Source: Otatea glauca (lineage: Eukaryota > Streptophyta > Magnoliopsida > Poales > Poaceae). From it: a stretch of 64,000 nucleotides of DNA. A program made the position numbers and the translations under genes. The DNA is taken from assembly GCA_036346275.1 (NCBI GenBank), contig CM070722.1:61355524-61419523 (forward strand), written 5' to 3'. Positions 21,536 through 33,878 of this stretch are shown here, in pieces (position 1 is the stretch's first letter; each line of letters starts with the position of its first letter). A model generated the notes under the pieces. That model saw only the letters and a program-made list of their open reading frames with translations, searched no databases and had not been told where the DNA came from.

Positions 21536-24169
21536 ATTGAATTCAGTGTTCCGTAAAAGAGCTTTTTTTTTATCATAGACTCGCAATACATTTGATTTGA
21601 TACCATCCGCACTGAGATGTCTAGGGGGCAATGGACTACAGGAGCTCCCTTAAGCATATCTCCAGTGTAGATTTGGCGAAAAATTGGTTCACCTTCTCCG
21701 TCGGATGGAAGGAATCCCAGAAGAAGTACTTGTCGGCGTCTTCTCATGTCAGGGGGCACTTGTCATTGCACAAGTAGCCCATCTCAAACTTCCCCGTGGC
21801 GCAGCAGCCCTCTTCTACGTTCTCCAGCGCTGCGAGATGCACACAACAATTGATCAGGTTGGAGGAGGCCAATGTGAAGCTAAATATGTTTATGTGACAT
21901 CTTGCATATATAAACTGTCCTAGCTGTGTCACAGTTTTGAACATCCTGAGGTTGACAACAACATTTTAGTCAGTATATTCAGTAGCAACGGGCAAATCAG
22001 CTATACACTACTAGACAGCCATACATCACTAGATTATAAAGATTATAGTCATATGATTTATCAATCATACTCACCCAGTGTAGAAGGATTATTGATGAGG
22101 TTAAGCATGTCGTCGTAGACCGGGACGTACGCAATCTTCAGCCCTGGCAGTGAGGCACACAGCCTGCGGATCATGGCCTTCACCTTCACATTGTACTCCC
22201 TGGGCCCCTGGCCACCTGGTTGTACTCCTCGATGCAGCCGCCACGGAGGGTATTCAGGGTCCTCTCCAGTGGCAGGCAACCGATGGGGCTGAGCCCGGCG
22301 AACGTGACCCGCCGCGCGCCAAGGCGGTAGATCTTGGCGAGGAAGTCCTCCGCCTGCGCGATGAGGAAGTCCTGGAACTTGTCGACGGTGAACTCCTTGA
22401 ACCGGCCCGTGACGAATAGGAAGTAGTTCTCGAGAAAGTCGTTGGTGCCGATGCTGACGATGTAGAGCGCGTTGCTGACGATGTGCTTGGCCTTGGCGCG
22501 ACCGGCGTACCGCCTCAGCCGCCGCCGGTACTCCTTGAAGTACTCCACCTCCTTCCATAGTGGTATCACTGACTTTATGCAGAGAGGGAAAAAATGTACA
22601 GATTTGTCAGGTTCAGGTTTACGAATATGGCACCTTGGAATCAAGATGGAATGAGATAATCTGCAGCCATGAACTCGTCACTAGTGCAATTGATGTAAAT
22701 AAAAGATAAAGACATTATTTGCAAACGCATCAAATTTCATTTCAAAACAGGTTTACTGAACAGTGCCATAGTCCTTTCGACCAGTAGTACAGTAGATGCA
22801 AAGCTTGAATGCCTTAGAATTTGTACATCCATCCATTCAAGTAGCATGTCAGCTTGGTGACTGTCGACCGACTGGTCAGAGCAATGAACGAAACTACTAT
22901 GGCCTCATTAATTCTACAGGAACTACCATTGCACCCCTTAAGAAACAGTGTAGCCAACTAATAGATAGAGCAGCGAAGAACTGTTCTCAGCTTCTACCAT
23001 ACCAATAGCGCCTAGCATAAATGTCTCTCTTGAGCACATGAGCATTAGCAGCAGAAGGAAATGAAAAGGAAAAAAAAAGGGAAGAGTGAAAGAAAAGGGC
23101 ATTTTGAAACACTGGTATAATTATCAGATGACTTCAGTACAGAACTAATCTTAAGTCTGAACCTAGTAATCAGGTTTCTATCGAATTTCTCACCTTAGCA
23201 ATAAGGTATTCGGTAGGTGTCTATCTGATGAACACTTGCTGTGATAGAACAGGACACAAAATACATTGAACAACACAGGCTGATGCATGGCTTAATCCCT
23301 AATGCTAACTACAGGTTGTTTGACCAACGTTGCAAAAGAATTAATGCCTCTGCAGTTGGTTGCCGGAAGAATACGACGACATTTGCTGAACAACAAAGGG
23401 GATGCTTCAGATATCAGCAAAGGCCATAATACTAAATGTGGAGAGAAGAGTGATGCTCTGTGTATATAGCCTGATCCTGGATCGACACCAATCTGCTCGT
23501 GGTAATCTGCATCAGCAAATCAAGGTTTACAGTACATGGTTTGAGAAAAGAGAGATTGTATATATGCATACGCATAGCCTCTTTCCAGCAAATATATACT
23601 ACTGTGGTACATAGGACTGTAGGAGTACTAGCATTTGTTAAAGGTGAAAATAATGCAGTAAGGTAAACACATGTAGTTGAAAAGTGCACTGTGAGAATGG
23701 TCCAGGGCCTTTAACACTACTAAATACACTAGACGTAGGAAACATCGAGAGAGCCCACTTTAATTCCGGCATTGCAGCCAGCAACACTGCATAGTGCAGC
23801 CTTTCCGCTGCCATTTTTCTACTTCCCTCTCGCAGCCATGGAATTTGCATCCCTGCATGGCTTTTGGAATTTTCTCCCAGTGCTATCTCATGCCATCCTG
23901 ATTCCTGACATGCCAGAAAACTCCATGGCTAATTTGCTACTGTCAGATGTGCCGCCAAATGACCATATGGAGAGGACGGGACATGTCCCCTCGCAGAAGT
24001 GCACAAGGCACAGAATGGCATTAGGCTAGGAAACTCGCCATTTTTAGTAGAAACGTATAGCACAGACAGGTTTAGGCACTAGTCGTTTGATTTCAGACGA
24101 AACCTTGAGACCAAGTTTAGACAAGAGACTAGTAGCAATTTCTCGCAGGAAATTAAAGTTGCAGGCTTA

Positions 24170-24263
24170 GGCCTATTTGGAACGGGAATTTTTTTTCCAT
24201 ATCCCTGAATTGAATCTGTTTTACGTGAAATTCATGGAAAACTACCACGTTCCAAATAGAGCC
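24170..24263. repeat. Tourist-like MITE, 94 bp, TSD tta
   Basis: Ends are GGCCTATTTGGAACG and, reverse-complemented, GGCTCTATTTGGAACG. The element is flanked by tta (24167-24169 and 24264-24266), the 3 bp duplication typical of PIF/Harbinger (Tourist) MITEs. It sits in intron 1 of the lipase gene. Confidence 0.7.
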
Positions 24264-24284
24264 TTAATATTTGAGAAATTTTAC

Positions 24285-24445
24285 TTTACATTATATTGGT
24301 AGTATATAGTGGGGAGTAGGAATCAGATCTAGTTATTAATTTGTTAAAGGTGTTTCTATTACTCTACTACTAGCGGAAGTATAAACAAATACTAGCCAAT
24401 CTGATCTATTAGATTGAAAAGGATGAATGGTCCAAATTAAATTTA
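24285..24445 (+). repeat. MITE copy in the lipase intron
   Basis: Second full copy of the family at 21360-21535, in the same orientation, inside intron 1 of the GDSL gene. A third, shorter inverted copy is at 15555-15655. Confidence 0.65.
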
Positions 24446-25283
24446 ATGAACTCTACGAGAGCTCTAATATTTAAGTTCAATTTCCTAGCAGATAGCCCAA
24501 TTGGCATGTGCGGAAGGCACTTCACTGCAGAGGACCCTGTAAGTGCAGCTAATATACAATGCTCCACCGTTTCCTGCATCAGACTGCTACTAGTGTAGTC
24601 GTTGTGCAATGGGGGCCGGTCCTGATCGAGTTTAACTGGCACCCATTCGCCGAATGCTGTTCACTTGACCAGATTCTTCAATTTTCATAAAGATCAACAG
24701 TAATAATCGTGAAGTGTTCGTGCCTAATTTTGATTAGCTATGTAGAGCAAGCGTTAATCGCTTGGCCAAATTCTTCAATTTTCGTAGAGACCGTCACCAA
24801 CAGTAATAACCGCGTAGTTTTTGTGTGGGATTTTTGCTAGTTTTGTGCTAGTACTGGTAAGTAAGCAGGTGGTGTTATTATGGGTGGGCGCGGACGGTTG
24901 ATCCATCGATCGGTACGTACCAGGACGCCGGCGGTGGCGTTGTCGAGGCCGGTGCCGGCGGAGGCGAAGCAGACGCCGCGGGCGAAGTCCTGGATGCCGT
25001 AGGCCGGGTCGAGGTAGGACGGCACGAGCGGCGGCAGGCCGAGCTCCTCGGAGATGAAGTCCGGCGGCAGCCGCCCGTTGCAGAACCGCCCCGTGGCCCG
25101 GCCCAGGTCTCGCCCGTACGGCGGGAAGTTGCTCTTCAGCACCGTCCCGATCACGTTGTTGTTGCCCGTGTCCACCGTCGAGTCGCCGAACACGATCACC
25201 GCCGGCAGCGACGACGACGACGTGCCGGCGCCGCCGCAGCGGCACACGGCGATAAGCAGCCGCAGCGCCACGAGCGTTGCCAT

Positions 25284-25790
25284 CGTCCTTGCCTGGCGAT
25301 GGCGGGACTCGGACGCCGACGCCGTCGCCATCGCGCGCGCGGTGGCCGGCTCAAGCCTCAAGGTGGCGTCCTAGTGTAGTACCACCACCACCACCAGTAA
25401 TAGTCGGTTCGTGTGGTGGTGAAACGGTGGTACGTGCAGCCGCGTGGGCGAGTGCGCCTTGCAGAGTTTGTGGCTTGCCGCCATTAAATAGAGGCGACGG
25501 CGCGAGGGTACGTGGCGCCACGCGGCGGCGCGCGCGTAGCACAAAGGTTGATGCGACTGACTGAGGGGGCTTCCAAAGTTACATCAGGAAGCGCATGATC
25601 TGTCGCATTTTGTTAGATAGTGAAATCGATGCTAATAACCGGAGCTTCAAAGAAAAAAAAAAGATAAATCCATCTACCATGTTTGTTTAACTGCATGCCC
25701 CTAGTCTGACTCAGAAAAGCAACAGGCTAAGTCAGGGATTGTCTGGTTGTGATCAAATTATAACACTACTATACCTGAAAGAATCCCTGG
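25284..25790 (-). other. 5' flank of the lipase gene
   Basis: GC-rich up to about 25550. The minus strand has ctatttaatgg at about 25492-25482 (aaatag on plus), a possible TATA-like element about 200 bp before the ATG at 25283. Overlapping frames on the plus strand are antisense shadows. Confidence 0.35.
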
Positions 25791-25854
25791 ATGGGGAGAG
25801 CATCCACGTGTCGCCGGAGCCGGCTCGGCTCGCGGCTCGGTTCAAACCACGAGC

Positions 25855-26300
25855 CGAGCCAAAAAATATTTACAGATAGGTCCTTTTTTTTACGAATAGA
25901 TTCTTTTTTACAAAAAAAAATTACAATCGGGTCCTTATCTGTAAAAAAAATTACAAACAGACCCTTCTTCCCGAAAAGGAATATATATTATGATTTGGCC
26001 CTTTATGCGTTTTTAAGGCTTGCGCTCGGGTCCTTTTCCACAAAAAAATTACGTCTAGGTCCTTTTACGTTACGAATAAGCCCTTTTTTTCAAAAAAAAT
26101 ATATATCACACTTAAGTCCTTTATGCGTTTTTAATGCTTGCGCTCGGGTCCTTTTCCATAGAATCAAAATTACGTTTAGATCCTTTTCCGCCAGGAAAAA
26201 AATGTACGGATCCTTCTTCCCGAAAAAAAACATATATTTCTTCCCTCTTTTTTTTACCATTAAGTTTAGGCCTTTTTCCCGAAAAAAAAACTCAACTTTC
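25855..26300. repeat. Degenerate T/A-rich tandem repeat
   Basis: A roughly 117 bp unit containing ctttatgcgtttttaa, gcttgcgctcgggtcctttt and aaattacgt is present near 26001 and 26120. Looser ggtcctttttt words occur before and after. A 186-codon frame across it is repeat-derived Phe/Lys-rich sequence and not a gene. Confidence 0.6.
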
Positions 26301-26461
26301 TCGTGTGGAAGGCGGCACCCATGGCGTGGCACGCCGCGTCCAACATGCTAGTTGTATCTATAGAGATGTTGTTTTGCTGGATGTATCGGAGATGCAGATG
26401 CATGGTGTGACGGTGGAAAATGTCGTAGCAAAGCTTCTAATTGTCTTAAAAATACTCTAGT

Positions 26462-26985
26462 AGCAAGTACAATAGCAAAGTCAACTACTGGCTAATAGTA
26501 AACTAAAAGCCAGTTTGTACAATAACTGTCTCTAAAGGTTGTCTTTAGATGTTGTGCAATAACTATCTTTTCTCTCTTGTACATAAATGATCTACCTATG
26601 CTCCCGTGCAAAGCTGACTACTAAATAAGAGCCAGCTCTCTTTTTTCCCCTCTTTTCTCACTCCTCTATATAGATCAAAGCTGATGTGTACAAGCTAAGA
26701 GCCAGCTGATGTGACCTTAGGGCAAGTACAATAGCAAATCCAACTACTGGCTAATAGTAAGCTAAAAACCAGTTTGTACAATAACTGTCTCTAGATGTTG
26801 TGCAATAACTATCTTTTCTCTCTTGTACATAAATGATCTACCTATGCTCCCGTGCAAAGCTGGCTACTAAATAAGAGCCAGCTCTCTTCTCTCTCCTCTT
26901 TTCTCACTCCTCCACATAGATCAAAGCTGATGTGTACATGCTAAGAGCCAGCTGACGTAGCTTTATTGTACATGCCCCTGAGAAT
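26462..26985. repeat. Two tandem MITE copies (about 258 bp each)
   Basis: Both copies carry gcaagtacaatagcaaa, ccagtttgtacaataact, ttgtgcaataactatctttt and taagagccagct. The second copy runs from gggcaagtacaatag (26720) to attgtacatgccc (about 26982), complementary ends of a MITE. The first lacks its right end and abuts the second. Confidence 0.75.
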
Positions 26986-29604
26986 CCCGCGAGCCTGGCT
27001 ATTTTTTGCATGCAGGCAATCAATTAGACATTGCAAAAAAGATTTTGCATCCATGAGCCTGGCTTGAGGCTATGCAGGCAATTAAATACACCTATACTAA
27101 GTCTTAATTTGGTTCATAAGTGAATATTTTCTGGTCCGTAGTCCCCAGTTCTCGCTGTAGACTTAGCAGCCAGTCTCACGGGATTCACATGCACTGCCTC
27201 TCTGTGCAGTAAAGGCACGGTGCTACAATGCCGTACCTTCAATTCTCAAGCATTGGATCAAGGAAGCAAGGGAAGAGATCGTTCCATGTACTGTCTGGCT
27301 ACTACAGTAAATTTACAAAGCTTGAGCTGGGCTTAGCTCAAAAATGCCTAGTGGTCGCGCGCTTGTCAGTGTTAGTATACAAAAATGTGTGGAAAAGGAT
27401 TAACCAATAATTGAATATCTGCTGTCATGTATTGATTACATTATGCTCATTGGGACTACCGATTTCTATAAGCATTTTGTTTGTGCACTGTTTTCACCGG
27501 CACACCGTATGATTTCTTTTTTTTCTGTGAAGATACCAGGATAACGTATACAACTCACGTATACCACACACACTTATGCACCACACGTATACACATGTAC
27601 GTGTCCCTTGTATACACTAAGAAATTAATCGGATGCTTCACGATCTTCAAAACGTGAGAACGTGCTGTCCAATTTAACGCGCACCCGTTGAACGTGCTGT
27701 CCGACTTAATGCGCACCCATTATTTTAGTGAGGCACGAGAAGTTCAAACCAGGGGATCCAACTCTGAGCAGAGAGTTCGACGATTCTTATTGCTAACGGA
27801 GCTACGCTCAGTGCTCCACACCAATTTCTGACAATAAAGTATGCAGATATCCATGGGCCATCTATATGATATTGGGTCACCCAGAGACCAAAATACTCAA
27901 AGCTAGGGCGGCTAAACCAATTCATCGCGCACACGCACGTAAACTCCCAATATTGTTAGTCGACAAATCAATCAGCAGTTCAGCACTGCATGCATCTGCG
28001 CGATCGATGTAGGTGACCGATCGCACAGGCGTCCCAGCCTCAGATCGTGGTCGCTTTCCTGCACCTCTCGTGCATTAAGAGTGTGTTTGATTGTCTGTAT
28101 AGTGTCTAAATCGTATGAGTAGATATAACTGTATCTGTTAGATACGTGTTTGGTTTCTTGTTCATCTAGACCACCCGTGAGATGTATAAATAAGCAACGA
28201 AACAACTCAACTTGCATCCTCTCATGCAGACCAAATCTAATCTGAATGACTCATAAGGAATAGATTAGGATGATGCATACAACTAAATACATCCTAACTG
28301 ATTTGCCTAATACATCCACATATCACGCCAATTGCATGGACCTTGAATCGGCAACGATACGGGGTAGTACGACGCCTCCAAACCCCACTAACAACCGGGG
28401 AAAGCAAGGCCCACGCTTCCAGAAAAAAGAGACCAAGCAAAGCGACGATATCTACGTGTCTTGGAGCCATATGCACATTAGTATATACGTAGGTGCCAAC
28501 CGCCAAACAAAAAGGTGGTTATCGGTTTCGTATCAGCGTCATAACTTACTGCGCAGTTAGGAACAGGTTATCGATCGAGATGGCACCGGCAAGGTTGTGT
28601 GTGTATCCAGTACTTCCAGTGCCGGCCTGCATGCATAGCCCGGAGTTTATTTTCTGTTTGAATTGATGCACCAAAGATCGGCAGATTTAGTTGGAATCAG
28701 TGATCGGCATCGGTGTGCGGATGCGATTTTCGCTGTGGGCACCGGCCAGCCGGCCGGCTGGACACTGTAGGTGCTCCTGGATGAGGGCAACCGGCAACTG
28801 AAATCCAGCATGGCCAGGTCGAGCTTTAGCACACAGATGCTAGTACAGACTGTACAGTGCCCAAGGTTCGGTCAACTGAACGTTGAATCTAACTGCTTGA
28901 TGTGTAGATCGGGACAGGACCATTTACTGTAACTTAAGTAGTTCTCAGTTTTCTGCATTATCCAACCAAGCTAATGAATGGTTCGGATCGTCCAACAACT
29001 GCTTACTATAGTAACTGCATTGAATCTCTTTCCGTAGATTGGAGGGATTTAGTGTTTGACGTCGTTCATATGGCTTCAGCTTCTGCATGTGCTGAAGAGG
29101 CAAATAGTTGCTACTCCCTTCGTTTCTGAATAGATATTATTTTATATTTTTGTATTTTCATGAAAGCACATTAAAAAAATTGTACTACCTCTCTTTATTA
29201 TATCTTTTGATGATGTGATTTACTCTAGTTTGTTGTAGTAGTAAATGGCATTAGAAATGACTAAAAGGGAAAAGTATAAAAGGAAAAAATGATAAAAAGT
29301 CTTAAAAAGTTATAGAATATGCTTTTTCAGACCAAAATAAGCTATGCAAGCCGTGATCCGAAGACCGCTCCTTTGTTTCTCCCCTGAAAACCAGGGTCGC
29401 CATCGCCACCCAGAAAATAGCAAGAACGAGCTCGTTTTTAGGGGCTAGCACAACCATGCAAGCTGCGAAGCATGAAAAGTTTGCAGCCCACCTCTCCTTA
29501 AATCCCTCTGTTTCACCTTGCCCAACAACACCGCCTTGATTAACTTCCCTCCCTGTCAAACGCCTCGCACAGATTCTTGGTTGTACATCTGATCAACGCA
29601 AACA
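26986..29604. other. Intergenic region without a recognised gene
   Basis: No open frame here resembles a known protein. Around 28080-28330 there is a MITE-like stretch (gagtgtgtttgattg; ctaatctgaatgac; gattagg). At 29115-29270 Stowaway-like words (actcccttcgtttctgaa; tactacctctctttatta) occur. The last 100 bases before 29605 hold the presumed promoter and 5' UTR of the small peptide gene; only ccttaaatccc near 29500 is TATA-like. Confidence 0.4.
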
Positions 29605-29901
29605 ATGGCGGCGTCCGTGCGCATATGGCTGCTGCTGGTGGTGCTGGCGTTCGCGCTGCTGCTGCCGCGGTCGGCGGACGCCCAGGCCCAGGTGCCGTCG
29701 GTGGCGGCCGTGAAGCCCAAGTGCGAGCCCGGCGCCACCAAGCCGTGCCGCGTCGGCGTCGTGCACGACCCGGAGAACCAGGAGGAGGAGGGGATATTCA
29801 GCGTGAACGTGAAGGCGCCGGACGGCGCCGCCGACAGCAACGACTACAGCGACCCCGACCTCCCACACGACGACTCATCTATCGTCGTCCTTGGGCACTA
29901 G
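29605..29901 (+). CDS. Small secreted acidic peptide precursor, 98 aa, unrecognised
   Basis: The ATG has a good plant context (aacaATGGCG), and the frame has the high GC third positions of the other genes here. Residues 1-27 (RIWLLLVVLAFALLLPRSADA) form a clear signal peptide with cleavage after ADA. The mature part has two cysteines (KPKCEPGATKPCRV) that could pair, a Glu-rich ENQEEEG, and an acidic tail ending NDYSDPDLPHDDSSIVVLGH. DY followed by acidic residues is a tyrosine-sulfation context, and DYSDP with a following His recalls PSY/RGF-type sulfated peptides. The match is weak and the usual C-terminal HDP/HHP is missing. It is probably an apoplastic peptide or small protein. It is a single exon, and the antisense frames are shadows. 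Confidence 0.65.
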   Translation: MAASVRIWLLLVVLAFALLLPRSADAQAQVPSVAAVKPKCEPGATKPCRVGVVHDPENQEEEGIFSVNVKAPDGAADSNDYSDPDLPHDDSSIVVLGH

Positions 29902-30207
29902 TTGATCGACCGACCAATCGTGCATAAACGGTGGAGTTGTACTGTTCGATCGAGCGCGCTTCTGGCCGGTGTAGGCGATCTGATCGATCGATCAATGCTA
30001 ATTTGATTTGACTTGCGTGTTGTTTAATTCTTGCATCAACCGTTTGTTGTTAACTAGTGTACGTGGCTGGTAAATTGTGAACTTAATTCAGAACATATAT
30101 AACCATGTACGCTGGACTCGTGATACTTTCTCTGGCTTCTTCTTCCTTCTTTTTTTTCTTTTTTTTTTGCGCGACAAGCCTTTTGTTTCTTATTTCAGTT
30201 GTTCTCT

Positions 30208-31825
30208 TTTTTTAAAAAACAGCAAGAGCTGTGGATATATTAGCAGGAAACCAGATAAACATATGATACATAGGAATGCACCAGAGTTATGTGCAGGACG
30301 TAAAAGAAAACAAAAAAGAAGGACAAAAAGAAAAGAGAGATGTCAGGTGCGTGCGTGAAGCATTGCTAGTAGTTTTTGAAGTCCTATTGCTCCTGCAAAG
30401 CTCTAGTTTGACTCCTCTTCTTTGATTGAATCAATGATCGCTCCGTGGGTCAACCTTTTGTGCTCGAAGACTCTACTATTGCGCTCTTTCCACCATTTCC
30501 AGCATACTAAGATAATAAGCGTTTTGGCACCTTTCCGAATTTTCGGGATGGAGTTCACCCGATCTAGGCTCCATTGCTCGAGGTGTGTGGTCGGTCGCCA
30601 TCGATCTGGTAGTAGCGCGGGAAGACATATCCAACGGGCAATGGACGACCATATGCGTTGAACTTGGGGGCAATCAACGAAGAGATGATGTACGGTTTTA
30701 AGGTTTCGACAACACATTTGACAAAAGTATGCATTTGGCCACCCTCTAAGATGGAGACGTTGAGCCGTCCAGAGCCGATTGTCCAAGGCAAGCCAGAAGA
30801 AGAATTTACATCGTGATGCTGTGGTGTGGAAGGACTTGTGGATACATCCAGTAAGTTGTGCGCAATATGCCGAGCGAGCCGAGTATTTTCCTCTAGAAGT
30901 GAGTGTTCAGGTGATCTCATCATTTATATCAGACCGCAAGGATATTGGCTGAATTTTGACCCATAATTTGATGTATTCGCTGAGGAGCTCCGAGGTCAAA
31001 TCATGTCGGATATCGCGAATCCAGTTATTATTTTGCAGGGCATTCTCCACTGATCTATTTTTTCGTCTGGAGTGCTTGAAAAGCAGTGGTGCAAGGTGGC
31101 AAAGTGCTGCACCTTGGAGCCATTTGGAAGTCCAGAAGGTTGACTTTCGGCCGTTCCCAATGGTTACTTTGGTTGCTGCCTGAAAGAGTTGCAGGTCAGT
31201 TGGATCACATGGTGTCGGTGTTCCAGTCCATGGTCTGTTTGAGGAAGTCCATTGGAACCATAACCAGCATAGGTGGAGTGCTCGCGCAAATCTTTCTAGG
31301 TCCAATATTCCCCAGCCACCCATGTCAGTCGGACGACAGATTGTGGGCCATTGTACTTTGCAATTGCCTCCATGTAGTTGTGTGTTACCTACCCATAGGA
31401 ATTTCTTTCTAATTTTATTAAAATCTCTAATGAATTTCTTAGGTACCCTGAGTGCCGTTAGGAGATAAGTTGGGAGTGAGGTTAGAACAGATCTAACTAG
31501 GGTTAGGGGACCCCCTGATGTCAGGTGTCGTGCTTGCCAGCCCGCTAATCTTTATGCAGCTTTGTCCTGAATGGGTTGTAGGTCCACACGCCGTAGTCTC
31601 CCCAAAGTTAGGGGCAGCCCAAGGTATTTCATGGGGAAGGACGAGAAGGCACCAGTGAAGGGTTGCAGGATGTCGTCCAAATTTAGGTCATGGCATCGGA
31701 TCGCGGCTATTGTGCCCTTATGCATGTTTACTCGGAGGCCAGAGGCTTGGCCGAAATGATGTAGGATGGTGATGGTTGCCTCCAACTCCTTCTTGGCTGG
31801 ATTTAGAAATATTACGACATCATTT
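30208..31825 (-). mobile_element. 5'-truncated L1-type LINE
   Basis: Reading on the minus strand from 31825, the sequence starts at the reverse-transcriptase catalytic motif, here YANDVVIF (normally YxDD, so Asp is lost). It continues FGQASGLRVNMHKG, PMKYLGLPLTLGRL, GGWGILDLERFARALHLCWLW, FWTSKWLQGA, then the zf-RVT domain (LWTAQRLHLRGWPN, FCQMCCRNLKTVHHLFVDC) and ILVCWKWWKERNSRVF. Frames are broken between blocks. The 3' end has gctcttgctgttttttaaa at about 30210, a typical plant LINE tail. It is not functional. Confidence 0.8.
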
Positions 31826-31851
31826 GCATAGAGAGAGAGAGAGAGAGAGCG
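31826..31851. repeat. (GA)n microsatellite at the LINE 5' junction
   Basis: A run of agagagag units directly abuts the point where the LINE coding sequence breaks off. Confidence 0.85.
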
Positions 31852-33085
31852 AGGAGCCGTGATCTTTTAAAGGGGAGAGTATATCGTCTTCTGTGACTTT
31901 TGTGAGTATGTGGTACTGAACTTTTAGATCTGAACTTTTTATCCTATTTTTGGCTATCTAAATGGATTTAAATGAAAAAAATTTGTATACCAAAATTGTA
32001 GATCTCGTCGAGAGCTACAATTTTTATATAAAGTTCATCTTTATCCGAGATCATATGAAAGATTTATGATTTTCTTTAGAAACTGGCTACAGGAAAAGGG
32101 ACATGTCGTCTATTCAGAGGGCGACAAGTGCCAATATCGCCCATTCAGAGGACGATAGAGACCTCTGTAGCCCCTGTCGCCCATTCAAAGGGCGACGGAG
32201 GTATATTTTTGCAATTTTTTGAGATCGAGATATATATTTACAATTTAAATAAAAAATATATTATTTAAAAAAAAATCCGCGGATCGGTTTGCCAGAGAAG
32301 CATGGTGCCTGAGGTAGATGTGCTTCCATACCACTAAGTAGAGTCACCGTTTGCCAAACACCACTGAGCATGTCGATGATACGTGGGACCAATCCTCACT
32401 TGTCATTGTAGGCAATGGTTATTTTGGCAATCAATGTAGGCAATTTTCCCCTCTAGAAAAAGTGAAGAAACTTCAGTTAGGGGGAGTGGTGTGTCCACCA
32501 GGTTCACTTGTCGCAGGGTCAGCAATGTAGATTTCACCAGGCACACTGAACTTCGTGAGTACTTGACTACTTGGTTGGGCAGCAGATGGGCCAGGCCGTG
32601 CGTGGATTCGGTTACAGGATGTTGCACGTTGGCCAGCAAAATATGCATGGACGTCGACACGTCGTCCCCTAATTTGTTGTCCTCCACGTTGTTACTTCTT
32701 CGCGTTGATTCTCTCTCTCTCTCCCACACACATTCTATTGTCTTCTTATTTTGCCTTTTTGTTCTTTTGGTAAGCATCATGTATGCATGGCATGGGTTGG
32801 CTTTCACTATTGTGTGGTCTGCAAAAGCATGCTATAAATTTGAGTTTGAACACGGTTCCCTGCTGGATAGGGTTAAAAAGGTGGAGGCCAAGAGGGAGAT
32901 GATGGGTGTTGGGTTAGCACGTGGGAATCTGATAAGGGGCTGGCACGCCACCTGAGCCACTCTTATCATCACGTCAACCAGTCCACCACCACTTAGATCC
33001 TTTCTCTTCTCCTTTTGTAGCTTGTCAGGCCGGGGCCCACTACGTATGCGCTACTTTCCAAGTGGACATACATTACCTCTGGCCT
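31852..33085. other. Non-coding region with part of a gcgac-repeat element
   Basis: At 32105-32275 the words attcagagggcgaca and cccattcaaagggcgacgg resemble the repeats of the foldback at 48321-49084. Before them, gatctcgtcgagagctac lies in an AT-rich stretch. Open frames of up to 154 codons at 32491-32955 match nothing I know. No gene is assigned. Confidence 0.4.
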
Positions 33086-33878
33086 TAGAGGTGGGCGACG
33101 TGACCGGTTCGGCACGGGTATATCGTGCTTCGTGTTTAAACTGTGCCTGGTCGCGACGGCCCGTCGTGCTCGCCGTGCCGTGCCGGCCTGGCTTGTTTTC
33201 GGCGAGTTCAGGCACGGTCCATTTGCGCTTCGTGCCTACTTCGTACCGTGCCGGTCCAGACTCGACCCATTTGCACAATTGCAACGAGAGGAAAGGAGCC
33301 GGAGACGCATATAATTGAGGCAGTGAATGTAAATATTATGAGAAAAAGAACTAAAATTTATTTATTCTTTCAACAGTTACATAGAGTAAGGGGGATGTGC
33401 TCAACACGGACGAGAGAGGGGGCAATGAGCGAGAAAGAGAGTGAGCGAGACAGACGAGAGAGATTGAGAGAGACTGGTGAGAGAGAGAGAGAGAGCTGAG
33501 AGAGATTGAGAGTCTCGCTCGTCCCTCTCAATCTCTCACAGCTCTTTCTCCTGTTTTGTCCATCTCTCTCAGGTGTCGACAATAGGGGTGACGTTCATAC
33601 TATTTTGTGCATCAATGACGGTCATGCTCTGTGAGTCAGTGACCTTCATGTTGTACTTCTTCCTCATACCCTAGGTCATCAGGCCCGGTATGACCCATTC
33701 TACAGTGTCGTGCCGGCCGTGCCGCCTATCGTGCCCGATTGTTGAGCCCGGCACGACCCATTCTACAGTGTCGTGCTAGTCCGGCACGACCCACTTCGTG
33801 CCGGGTCGAGCTTTGTACCGGACCATGACGTTGTGCCTTGGGCCGGTCAAAAGAGTCCGGCCCGAGTGCCCACCTCTA
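33086..33878 (+). mobile_element. hAT-like non-autonomous element, copy 1
   Basis: It runs from TAGAGGTGGGC to the complementary GCCCACCTCTA. Flanking 8 bp are tctggcct and tctaggct (6 of 8 identical). The interior is rich in cggcacg/cgtgccg words and has a (gaga)n centre near 33480. It shares long stretches, in reverse orientation, with 34490-35259. Confidence 0.65.

Larger units (their letters stand above)
21636..25283 (-). pseudogene. GDSL esterase/lipase gene with frameshift and premature stop
   Basis: Three exons on the minus strand: 25283-24921, 22572-22075 and 21829-21636. The start at 25283 gives a clean signal peptide (MATLVALRLLIAVCRC); an ATG at 25331 is an alternative. Family blocks are all present: VFGDSTVDTGNNN (nucleophile Ser35), FASAGTGLD, IGTNDFLENY, GLSPIGCLPLE and WDSFHPTEKVN. 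Plant GDSL enzymes are secreted lipases/esterases. Two lesions break it. An 8 bp near-tandem insertion (ggcccagg, about 22201-22209) after EEYNQVA shifts the frame. A TGA at 21746-21744 replaces the Cys codon before DADKYFFWD. Removing 8 bp makes exon 2 phase-consistent (490 nt). Intron 1 (2.35 kb) holds two MITEs. The gene appears recently dead, or this is a null allele. Confidence 0.85.

Noticed and set aside
25791..26351. 186-codon plus-strand frame
   Set aside because: Phe/Lys-rich translation of the T/A-rich tandem repeat at 25855-26300.
27720..27940. tRNA-like ggttcaaac/gagttcga words
   Set aside because: No A box at the right distance and no cloverleaf.
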